A DNA stretch of 5,813 nucleotides, taken from contig DGOU01000148.1 in NCBI GenBank assembly GCA_002390165.1, positions 1 through 5,813 of the forward strand, given 5' to 3'. A program made the position numbers and the translations under genes. The notes under the pieces were generated by a model. It was given only the letters and a program-made list of their open reading frames with translations, was not told the DNA's origin and made no database searches. Shown here in pieces: positions 1 through 5,813 of the stretch; the stretch's first letter is position 1; every line of letters begins with the position of its first letter. The DNA is from Lutibacter sp. UBA4458 (GTDB lineage Bacteria > Bacteroidota > Bacteroidia > Flavobacteriales > Flavobacteriaceae).

Positions 1-1
1 T

Positions 2-511
2 GTTTTTAATTCTTCCGTAAGTGTTATTGCAAATGATACAGATGAAGATGGCGATAATTTAAATGCAATTGCTGGTACTTTTACTACCAATCAAGGTGGA
101 ACAATTGAAATGGCTAGAGATGGTTCCTATAAATATACAACCATACTTAATTTTGTTGGAGTTGATTCTTTTCAATACTCTGTTTCTGATGGTTTAGTAA
201 CGTCCAATGCTACTTTAACAATTAATATTGAGGCAAACTCTTCTAATAACAACAATCATTCGCAGTCTTCTTTAACAAATTTAGATGCAAAAGTATATCC
301 AACGGTTGTTCATGATGAATTTAGTATTGAAATAACTAATTCTCAATTAAATAAAGGAACTTTATATAATAATAATGGGCAGTTTATTACTTCAATAGAA
401 TTATCAAAAGGTGTAAATACTGTAAATATTAGCCATTTTATGCCTGGTGTTTATATTTTACAAATTATAGGTTCACAAAACCCTATTACTAAAAGAATTA
501 TTAAAGCTTAA
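2..511 (+). CDS. C-terminal fragment of a T9SS-secreted cadherin/Ig-like repeat surface protein
   Basis: The 5' end lies outside the window. The frame is open from base 2, so the internal Met codon at 110 is not the start; 169 residues are visible. Residues 1-78 form one bacterial cadherin-like/Ig-like module: an Asp-rich, probably calcium-binding N-D-T-D-E-D-G-D-N-L stretch (residues 11-20), then GGTIEMARDGSYKYT and NFVGVDSFQYSVSDG, typical of tandem beta-sandwich repeats in giant adhesins. A low-complexity Ser/Asn linker (about 79-92) leads to a type A T9SS sorting domain (about 93-169), with VYPTVVHDEFSIEI at its start, PGVYILQI near the end and a basic KRIIKA tail. By family knowledge, such tails direct export through the T9SS and are removed when the protein is attached to the cell surface or released. 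The usual YPNP is YPTV here. Its role as adhesin or enzyme cannot be decided because the N-terminal part is missing. No convincing terminator follows the stop. Confidence 0.88.
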   Translation, partial: VFNSSVSVIANDTDEDGDNLNAIAGTFTTNQGGTIEMARDGSYKYTTILNFVGVDSFQYSVSDGLVTSNATLTINIEANSSNNNNHSQSSLTNLDAKVYPTVVHDEFSIEITNSQLNKGTLYNNNGQFITSIELSKGVNTVNISHFMPGVYILQIIGSQNPITKRIIKA

Positions 512-730
512 ATTCACTTCGTTTTATTAATCTGTATTTATGTTTACATTGGTCATTTAAAGTTTAAAATTAATTTATATCCTAATCAAAATCATCCTTT
601 TATTATTATTTCTAATAGAAAAGAATATTAATAATTAAAATTTTTCATACTTTTATAGTACTAGTTTTTAATAAATTAAGTTCTGGTTCCAATTTTTTAT
701 TCCATATAAATATATTTCTCTCGGAAAACT

Positions 731-1795
731 ATGAAGGATATAAATCAACATTTAATTGCACAAACCTTAAAAAATAAAATATCTAATATCCTTTTTGAAA
801 AACGACAAAAACAAGATGCTAAAATACGCTTAAAAAACATTGAATTACAGAAGGGTAAAACAAATTCAAAATTCATAAAATTATCCGACGAATACGCTCA
901 AGACGTTTTAGGTTCTAAAATTTATGCCTACTGGCTATATGTTTATTGTGCAATGTCTGGAAAATTTAAAGAAGGTTGGATACCAGACAATTATTTTTGG
1001 AAAATTGTAATTCCCAAAACACAAGGAGATTATGGTAAGTTATCTTTTCAAAAAGCAACAACATTTCAATTATTCAATATTGCTGTTTTTCCAGACATCA
1101 TTTATTTCACAAACGGAATTTTTTATTCAACCGATTATAAGGTTGTTACGGAAAACACCTTAAAAGATTTTTTGTTTAAAAGTTCTGAAGTGGTAGTTTT
1201 TAAAAAAGATGTTTCCATGCAAGGATTAGGTGTTTTTTTCTTTAATAAAGATTCATTTGATTTAAAAAAAATACATAAACTAGGAAATGGAGTTTTCCAA
1301 AATTTTATCAACCAACATTCTTTTTTTAGCGAATTTACTCCATTATCCGTTGCTACAATACGTATAACAACAATTTCTGATAAAAGTGGAATTCCTTCTG
1401 TAAGAGCAAGTTTTGTAAGATTTGGGCAACAAAAAGACAAGCACGTAAATGCGGTTTCAGATGTTATTATTGCTGTAAATATAAAAAATGGCAAATTAGA
1501 TAATTATGGTTATGTTAGCCATTGGCAAGCAATTGAAAAACACCCTGATACTAACATACCATTCAAAAATAAAATAATACCTTTTTTTGATAAATGTATT
1601 AAAACTGCCTTAGAATTACATCGAAAAATCCCTTATATAGGATGTGTTGGATGGGACATGGTAGTTGACGAAAATGAAGTTATTAAAGTAATGGAATGGA
1701 ATGCATTCCATCCTGATATTAAATTTTCTGAAGCAACACAAGGTCCTTGTTTTACAAATTTAGGGTGGGAAAATTATTGGAAAGAAAACAATTAG
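731..1795 (+). CDS. Sugar-transfer-associated ATP-grasp family protein
   Basis: A complete 354-residue protein that I place in the ATP-grasp family associated with sugar transfer (the ATPgrasp_ST type). Family-like features in order: a Lys/Gln-rich N-terminus; WIPDNYFWKIVIPKTQGDYG (about 83-102), the entry to the domain; KKDVSMQGLGV (158-168), with a candidate ATP-binding Lys and glycine loop; SVATIRITT (206-214); RASFVRFG (225-232); and the metal/ATP site GWDMVVDENEVIKVMEWN (307-324), where D309, E322 and N324 are the likely catalytic ligands. It ends with a family-like HPDIKFSEATQGPCF segment. No signal peptide or membrane helix is seen, so it should be cytoplasmic. ATP-grasp enzymes join a carboxylate to an amine or similar nucleophile through an acyl-phosphate; members of this subgroup are found in polysaccharide clusters, but their substrate is poorly defined. 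The ATG at 731 is the first in frame and follows an A-rich leader without a clear Shine-Dalgarno site. No glycosyltransferase is adjacent. Family call firm, substrate unknown. Confidence 0.85.
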   Translation: MKDINQHLIAQTLKNKISNILFEKRQKQDAKIRLKNIELQKGKTNSKFIKLSDEYAQDVLGSKIYAYWLYVYCAMSGKFKEGWIPDNYFWKIVIPKTQGDYGKLSFQKATTFQLFNIAVFPDIIYFTNGIFYSTDYKVVTENTLKDFLFKSSEVVVFKKDVSMQGLGVFFFNKDSFDLKKIHKLGNGVFQNFINQHSFFSEFTPLSVATIRITTISDKSGIPSVRASFVRFGQQKDKHVNAVSDVIIAVNIKNGKLDNYGYVSHWQAIEKHPDTNIPFKNKIIPFFDKCIKTALELHRKIPYIGCVGWDMVVDENEVIKVMEWNAFHPDIKFSEATQGPCFTNLGWENYWKENN

Positions 1796-2126
1796 GGTTT
1801 TATCAATAATGTTAATTACATCTTTTAAATATTTACTATAACACTTTATTAAAAACGGTCATATTATCCAATTATTTAGCCTTTGTTTTTATTACAAGAA
1901 AATATCTTATCAAAACAATACTTTAATAAAATAAAGAGAATTGTTACCTAACATTAATTAAAAATTATACAGGTTAATAATCCATATTAAAATATCCCTC
2001 TTATAGATTTCTTATAAAAAAAATTAAAATCTCTGAGAACTCATAAACTCTCAGAGATTTTGTTTTTAGTAATTATATTTTTATTAGATCTTTTAATAAT
2101 TTATCTTAAATTATTAAAAACTTGTT
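1796..2126. other. Convergent intergenic region, no gene seen
   Basis: This 331-base, very AT-rich stretch separates two convergent genes. The only clear structure is the hairpin terminator at 2026-2061, close to the end of the minus-strand gene. Between 1796 and about 2020 I see no credible coding frame, RNA gene or promoter. Confidence 0.7.
2026..2067. terminator. Strong, probably bidirectional intrinsic terminator
   Basis: A perfect 13-bp inverted repeat (AAAATCTCTGAGA at 2026-2038, TCTCAGAGATTTT at 2049-2061) encloses a 10-nt loop. On the plus strand the stem runs into TTTTGTTTTT; on the minus strand the left arm runs into a T-rich tract (complement of 2013-2029). It lies about 65 bases after the stop of the minus-strand lipoprotein gene and 230 bases after the stop of the plus-strand ATP-grasp gene. 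It most likely serves the lipoprotein gene first and also blocks read-through from the other side. Confidence 0.85.
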
Positions 2127-3401
2127 TTATTCTGGTTCATATGTACATCCCATTCCAAAATAAGTGGCCCAATTATTTCCAGTAAAACCAATTCCATATT
2201 TTCCATCAGCCCAAGCAGTACCTGAACCCATTCCTGCACAAGAAATTGGATATGCTCCAATTACACTTTGTTTTAGATCTCCATTACTATCTTTTGGAAC
2301 AACTATAAATAACATCAAATCTCCGCACTCACTTGGTACAAAACTACTTCCATAGTTATCCGCATCACAAATTAATGCTTGGGTTCCGCCCTTTGTTAAA
2401 GGACCAAAAAAACGAGAACCTAAAATTTCTCCTTCTAAATACCACCAAATTGCTTGTTGTATATTTGAAGAAGTTACCTTTATTTGATTATTCCCATCTG
2501 GACTACAATCATCATTAGTTTTTTGAATATAATCTCCATCCTTATAGGTGTTTAATAAATAATTAATTTTATTAAAATTTTCAGAACTTATCCTAGAGGT
2601 TAACTCCGTTGGTAAAGTTTCATAAAAAGAATACATAGTAGCGCCATAATCAAAATCTCTGGCTATTTCAGAATGATAATCTAAACACCAGCCCATATAG
2701 GTCCCAGATAAGTCCCCAGCATTTGCAATATTTAGAATTGTATAAGCAGGTCTATCTTTATCTGCTCCTCCTATATCATCAGCATCAACATAGGGTGGAA
2801 AATAGTTTTGAATATTCATTGTTACAGTATTTGTAGGAATCAAACCTAAAAAATCTGCTGTAGTTGTAACACTTTTTCCTGGAATTGCATCTACATGAAT
2901 TGCTCCTAAATTTTTATCTAAATCCACTCCACAAATTTTATAAACCGATGGTGCTATTCTAATACCATCCAATTTACTTGAAGTATCAAAATTATATTCA
3001 AATTTTCCATTTTTAGGATTTCCTTTTTTTGTTTGAGGAAAATTATTATAATCATTAACAAAATCCATATGAATTGATGTTAAATCATAAACTCCATCCC
3101 CTTTTGTAAGATCAATAATCACACAATCATTATCAAATCTCACTTCTCCTACTTTAGTTCCGGCATGCTGTTTACCAACACCCATCCACAATTCTAAAGG
3201 TGTTCCAACCTCTTGATCTCCCCAGTTTCCAGTACATAAACTTCCATCTATATCATAATAATTAACAATATCTGGATTATTATTACCAGCCTTTGCTGAA
3301 AATTCCGCATCATTATTTGGCAAAGTAAGAGCATCTTCTGAACAAGAAAATGTTATAAAAATTAGTAGCAAATAGCCTATTGAATAAAATATTTTTTTCA
3401 T
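2127..3401 (-). CDS. Putative surface lipoprotein with a thioester-domain-like (Cys-Gln) region
   Basis: A complete 424-residue protein. It starts MKKIF, has a hydrophobic stretch to about residue 18 and a lipobox-like ITFSC with the acylated Cys at 20, so it should be a lipoprotein. The S-E-D after the Cys resembles the acidic surface-export tag of Bacteroidota lipoproteins. Residues about 45-175 look like a secreted beta-rich domain (PLELWMGVGKQHAGTKVGEV, then a GNPKNGKFEYNF segment). Residues about 218-330 resemble a thioester domain: GWCLDY with C239, INYLLN (279-284), and IQQAIWWYLEG (314-324). The last fits the hydrophobic-Q-x-x-hydrophobic-W rule, making C239 and Q315 the candidate bond partners. 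The C-terminus (388-419) has a GTAWADGKYG...NNWATYFG module between C388 and C419; similar AWADG/NWATY tails are, from memory, common in secreted proteins. Eight further cysteines (56, 93, 157, 299, 345, 359, 388, 419) could form disulfides. The gene stands alone, with the nearest neighbour more than 300 bases away on either side. The start has an A/T-rich leader. The lipoprotein call is firm; the thioester call is inferred from motifs. Confidence 0.78.
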   Translation of the reverse strand: MKKIFYSIGYLLLIFITFSCSEDALTLPNNDAEFSAKAGNNNPDIVNYYDIDGSLCTGNWGDQEVGTPLELWMGVGKQHAGTKVGEVRFDNDCVIIDLTKGDGVYDLTSIHMDFVNDYNNFPQTKKGNPKNGKFEYNFDTSSKLDGIRIAPSVYKICGVDLDKNLGAIHVDAIPGKSVTTTADFLGLIPTNTVTMNIQNYFPPYVDADDIGGADKDRPAYTILNIANAGDLSGTYMGWCLDYHSEIARDFDYGATMYSFYETLPTELTSRISSENFNKINYLLNTYKDGDYIQKTNDDCSPDGNNQIKVTSSNIQQAIWWYLEGEILGSRFFGPLTKGGTQALICDADNYGSSFVPSECGDLMLFIVVPKDSNGDLKQSVIGAYPISCAGMGSGTAWADGKYGIGFTGNNWATYFGMGCTYEPE

Positions 3402-3865
3402 TATTTTTAGATTTAAATTAATAATAACTTAGTAAATAAGAACCTCTTCAATAAAATTTTGCTCTTATTTCATTTCACTTTTTTTATAAGAAGATAATTC
3501 TAATCTTTTCTATATAATAAAAGGAAATCCATTCATAAATAATATTTAATTTCGCATACCAATTAGGTATCACAAACTAAATTTATTTTTATACTCTAGA
3601 CGACATCAATGTAATAATATTTGAGCTAAAAAAACCACAAAAATGGTTAAACTCGAAAGAAATAATACAATTGACAGTGTAATTTTGGCAGTTTCCATAC
3701 AATTAAATTTTAACAATTAGTAAATAATAATAACATACATTTAATTGCCATTAATAATTAAATTAACGTGGGATTACAACTCATTATATTATAAAAAAAT
3801 CAAACATTAAATGGGATACATTACAAACTTTATGGGGTATAAATTATATATACAATCTGTAATCT

Positions 3866-3975
3866 GTGGGGCAATCTTCTATTTTGTAGGGTAAATTTCT
3901 ATTCTATGAGGTAACCTTATTTTCAGTAGGGTAATTTTCTATACAGTGGGGTAATTTTCTATTTTGAGGGGTGTA
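3866..3975. repeat. Tandem array of 20-bp direct repeats (five copies plus a partial sixth)
   Basis: Units begin at 3866, 3886, 3906, 3926, 3946 and 3966, an exact 20-base pitch. The approximate consensus is GTRGGGTAATTTTCTATTTT. Compared by eye with the copy at 3946, the copies at 3866, 3886 and 3926 match at 18, 17 and 16 of 20 positions; the copy at 3906 is the most diverged (about 12 of 20). The sixth keeps only GAGGGGT before diverging. Two looser GGG-containing relatives may lie upstream at about 3811 and 3832. The guanine run stands out on one strand in an otherwise AT-rich region. Twenty bases is close to two helical turns, so each copy would present the G-rich core on nearly the same DNA face. 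Each unit contains TAA and the pitch is not a multiple of three, so it is not coding. Function unknown. Confidence 0.85.
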
Positions 3976-4387
3976 CATTGCATCAAACAGACAATTTTTT
4001 AATTAAAATTGCGTTCAATTATACTTTGTATTTAACAAATATAATCAAAAATTTAAATCAAAATTAATAAATTAAACTTACTGCAATATTAATTTGCAAA
4101 TGGTATAGTATATAGAATAGAATGCAAAATGATATATAAAAATAATGCTATATTCAGCTATTTAGTATATTAATAGTTTTTAAAAAAAACTTTGATGTAG
4201 GTTTGTAAACTTTGATTTATTAGACCAATACTGCATTTCTGACTTCTAAAATTAAATGCATTTGTTTCAAAAGGGTTTAAGCTAAACAGCTTTAAGTTCA
4301 AGCTATTAAATTATAATGAAAAGTTTTGAATAATACCATTAACAAATAACTTAAAACATAAAAAAGTACCTTTAGTACAAAATTAAT

Positions 4388-4408
4388 CTATAAAAATTAC
4401 ACCCCTAC
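4388..4408 (-). repeat. Isolated inverted relative of the 20-bp repeat unit
   Basis: Read on the minus strand this is GTAGGGGTGTAATTTTTATA followed by G. It matches the array consensus if three bases (GTG) are inserted after GTAGGG: both then continue TAATTTT and a TAT. It also shares the exact 9-mer AGGGGTGTA with the partial last copy of the array (3967-3975), in opposite orientation and about 430 bases away. It lies about 80 bases beyond the stop of the Wzi-like gene. The match is short and judged by eye, so chance is possible. Confidence 0.45.
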
Positions 4409-4488
4409 TTTTTTCAAAATGAATTATATTGGAAACTACTTGCATGCTGGTTTCTTACTTTATTCGTTTTTATTATTTTTTTAAGAGT

Positions 4489-5813
4489 TTATATTTTTAA
4501 TTTTAAAAACCCTCCAAAATTAACAGGTCTGTACGTACCAGTATCCATTGCAGTTCCAACGGTTAACTCAAAAGGTAAATTAAGAAATTGTGGCACAGAA
4601 ACTTCCAATAACCCTGAAAATTGATGTGGTTTTGGTTGATATTCATTTCCAAACCAGCCAAAATAGGTGCTATGGCTAAGTATAGTTTTGTAATGCAGCT
4701 TTCTAAAAACTCCTTTTACCCCGATATTAAATGCCATAAATCTATTATCTCCAACTATAACTCCATTAGTAATTCCATTATCATCCACAGGTTCTGTAGT
4801 AAAATACGGAGACCCTATGGTATTTCCAAAATACGTCCAACCAGACTGGTAACCCGTATTATTAAAATAATTATCGAAACTACGGATTAAATGATTTGGG
4901 TTATAACTCATATTTTTAGTATATGTGAATTCCACTAATAAATGCGTAATTAAACTTTTATCTTTTTTAAAATCCATAAAAAACCCATATAAACCATCTG
5001 GATAATTAGCCATTTCTCTACCTGATCTATCCTCAAAAAGATGAGACCAGTAAAAATTCCAGTTTGTTTTTTCTCCCTTATAATTTAATTGAATTAAATA
5101 AGATCCCAATTGATTTCCCAAAACATTTATTTGATCGCTTTCTCTTGCATCCTTTCCTCCTGAACTACCAGTAATAATTCTTAAATAATCCTTAAAACTA
5201 GAAGGCTGTTTTCCAAATATTTTTGAAGTTCCTGCCCATTGCGCATAATGATTTACTCCAATTACCAAATCATAAGCATCATTTAATTTTGATTTAAAAA
5301 AAATACTTTTTGTATGTAATCTGGTATTTTTAACACTTCGGTTATCCATTAATAAATAATCGCCATAATTTCCTTTAAAGGATAACCAATTTTTAGCAAA
5401 AGGAAGGGCTATATAATGTATCAATTGTAAATTATAGCCAGGAAAAGAACGTGCATTGGTAGCCATTGCTATATTTCCATTAGAAGAAGATAATCCTTCC
5501 CATAAAATTTTAGGATGTTTCACTCCGAGATCTAGTTGCCCATCTAAAAAATTTAAACTCGCGTACATTTCATTTATAAAAAATGTCCTTTTTTCATTAG
5601 ACTGATATCCTGTTACACTTGCCTTATAAGAAACCGTTAAATACCTATCTGTTAAAAAAGGAGTATTATATATACTAGCGTTAATTTGAGAACCGCTATT
5701 AGATGGAATCCTACCAAAATTATTAGTGATTAACCAAAAAGGGAGTTCGCTTTTAGTAGAATTGGCGGACAAAAATTCCACACCATACTTAACTTTCTGC
5801 TGAGAAATTCCAT
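4489..5813 (-). CDS. Wzi-like capsule assembly / outer-membrane beta-barrel protein (5' end missing)
   Basis: The frame stays open from the right edge (at least base 5811) to the stop at 4489-4491, giving 440 visible residues. The GTG at 5781 is therefore an internal Val codon, and the true start with signal peptide is outside the window. The sequence resembles the Wzi-type capsule assembly family as found in Bacteroidota. Numbering from the Val codon at 5781: LPFWLITNNFGRIP (13-26); YASLNFLDGQLDLGVKHPK (73-91); SSSNGNIAMATNARSFPGYN (98-117); HYAQWAGTSKIFGKQPSSFKDY (178-199, given here as key parts HYAQWAG and PSSFKDY); and NQLGSYLIQLNY...SHLFEDRSG...NYPDGLYGFF (223-268). Alternating polar/hydrophobic strands run through to the C-terminal FGGFLKLKI, as expected of a barrel. 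E. coli Wzi is an 18-stranded outer-membrane lectin that anchors capsule; whether Bacteroidota members bind capsule or another surface glycan is less clear. It is followed by a long non-coding region. Confidence 0.82.
   Translation of the reverse strand, partial: GISQQKVKYGVEFLSANSTKSELPFWLITNNFGRIPSNSGSQINASIYNTPFLTDRYLTVSYKASVTGYQSNEKRTFFINEMYASLNFLDGQLDLGVKHPKILWEGLSSSNGNIAMATNARSFPGYNLQLIHYIALPFAKNWLSFKGNYGDYLLMDNRSVKNTRLHTKSIFFKSKLNDAYDLVIGVNHYAQWAGTSKIFGKQPSSFKDYLRIITGSSGGKDARESDQINVLGNQLGSYLIQLNYKGEKTNWNFYWSHLFEDRSGREMANYPDGLYGFFMDFKKDKSLITHLLVEFTYTKNMSYNPNHLIRSFDNYFNNTGYQSGWTYFGNTIGSPYFTTEPVDDNGITNGVIVGDNRFMAFNIGVKGVFRKLHYKTILSHSTYFGWFGNEYQPKPHQFSGLLEVSVPQFLNLPFELTVGTAMDTGTYRPVNFGGFLKLKI

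Larger units (their letters stand above)
3402..4488. other. Long AT-rich intergenic region with repeats, no credible gene
   Basis: This 1.09-kb stretch lies between two minus-strand genes. Neither strand has a convincing coding frame; the longest neat one is a 25-codon plus-strand frame at 3643-3720. It holds the leader of the lipoprotein gene, a small palindrome (ATACC, 5-nt gap, GGTAT; 3556-3570), the 20-bp tandem array (3866-3975), a 10-bp direct repeat at 4187 and 4207, and an inverted relative of the array unit at 4388-4408. No clear terminator follows the Wzi-like gene: GTACCTTTAGTAC near 4366-4378 is only a 4-bp stem. No RNA gene, insertion sequence gene or attachment site could be recognised. 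Confidence 0.6.

Noticed and set aside
110..112. ATG as the start of the T9SS-sorted protein
   Set aside because: The same frame is open to base 2 and encodes the first half of the same Ig-like module, including its Asp-rich motif.
645..660. TACTTTTA as a promoter element for the ATP-grasp gene
   Set aside because: It matches TAnnTTTG at 7 of 8 positions, but no upstream TTTG/TTG at proper spacing was found, and such matches are frequent in this composition.
1135..1494. 119-codon open frame on the minus strand
   Set aside because: It lies wholly inside the ATP-grasp gene, antisense to its conserved motifs, and its translation resembles nothing I recognise.
2164..2518. Two plus-strand open frames of 61-63 codons
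   Set aside because: Both are antisense to the lipoprotein gene, overlap each other and have no domain-like sequence.
3643..3720. 25-codon plus-strand frame starting MVKLERNN after an A-rich leader
   Set aside because: It is too short to separate from chance in AT-rich DNA, has no recognisable family and no good promoter. Conservation in relatives could revive it.
3866..3985. CRISPR array
   Set aside because: The 20-base units abut without unique spacers, they have diverged, and no cas gene is present.
4279..4292. Hairpin AAGCT-AAAC-AGCTT as a terminator or small RNA
   Set aside because: The stem is only 5 bp, has no T-tract and lies more than 190 bases after the nearest stop.
4366..4378. 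GTAC-CTTTA-GTAC as terminator of the Wzi-like gene
   Set aside because: A 4-bp AT-containing stem more than 100 bases after the stop is not convincing.
4621..4890. 89-codon plus-strand open frame
   Set aside because: It is antisense to the Wzi-like gene and is a by-product of its codon use.
5779..5781. GTG as the start of the Wzi-like gene
   Set aside because: The frame continues open upstream to the window edge with sensible residues (ISQQKVKYG before the Val), and no signal peptide follows the GTG.

Overview
The window looks like chromosomal DNA from a marine or host-associated member of the Flavobacteriaceae (phylum Bacteroidota). The composition is very AT-rich. Starts are preceded by A/T-rich leaders rather than strong Shine-Dalgarno sites. 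One gene ends in a type IX secretion (T9SS) sorting domain, one encodes an SC-type Bacteroidota lipoprotein, and one encodes a Bacteroidota-type Wzi-like outer-membrane protein. The exact genus cannot be told from the sequence.

Layout from left to right: (1) the 3' end of a large secreted, repeat-domain surface protein with a C-terminal T9SS sorting domain (+ strand, cut by the left edge); (2) a complete sugar-transfer-associated ATP-grasp enzyme gene (+); (3) a convergent intergenic region with one strong, probably bidirectional, hairpin terminator; (4) a complete 424-residue lipoprotein gene (- strand) whose C-terminal half carries both signature motifs of an internal Cys-Gln thioester domain; (5) a 1.09-kb region with no credible gene, holding an array of 20-bp direct repeats and a related inverted copy about 0.4 kb away; (6) the 3' part of a Wzi-like capsule/outer-membrane beta-barrel gene (- strand, cut by the right edge).

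All four genes point to the cell surface: a T9SS-exported adhesin-like protein, an enzyme family usually found in polysaccharide clusters, a probably surface-exposed lipoprotein, and a Wzi-family barrel. Spacing is wide and the strands differ, so they do not form one operon; any functional link is inferred from theme only.

The most interesting item is the lipoprotein. It combines a Gram-negative lipoprotein signal, an acidic surface-export-like tag and a WCLD / IQQAIW motif pair like that of the thioester adhesin domains best described in Gram-positive bacteria. If the bond forms, this would be a covalent 'harpoon' on the surface of a Gram-negative flavobacterium. The second is the 20-bp-pitch repeat array, which no ordinary feature explains.
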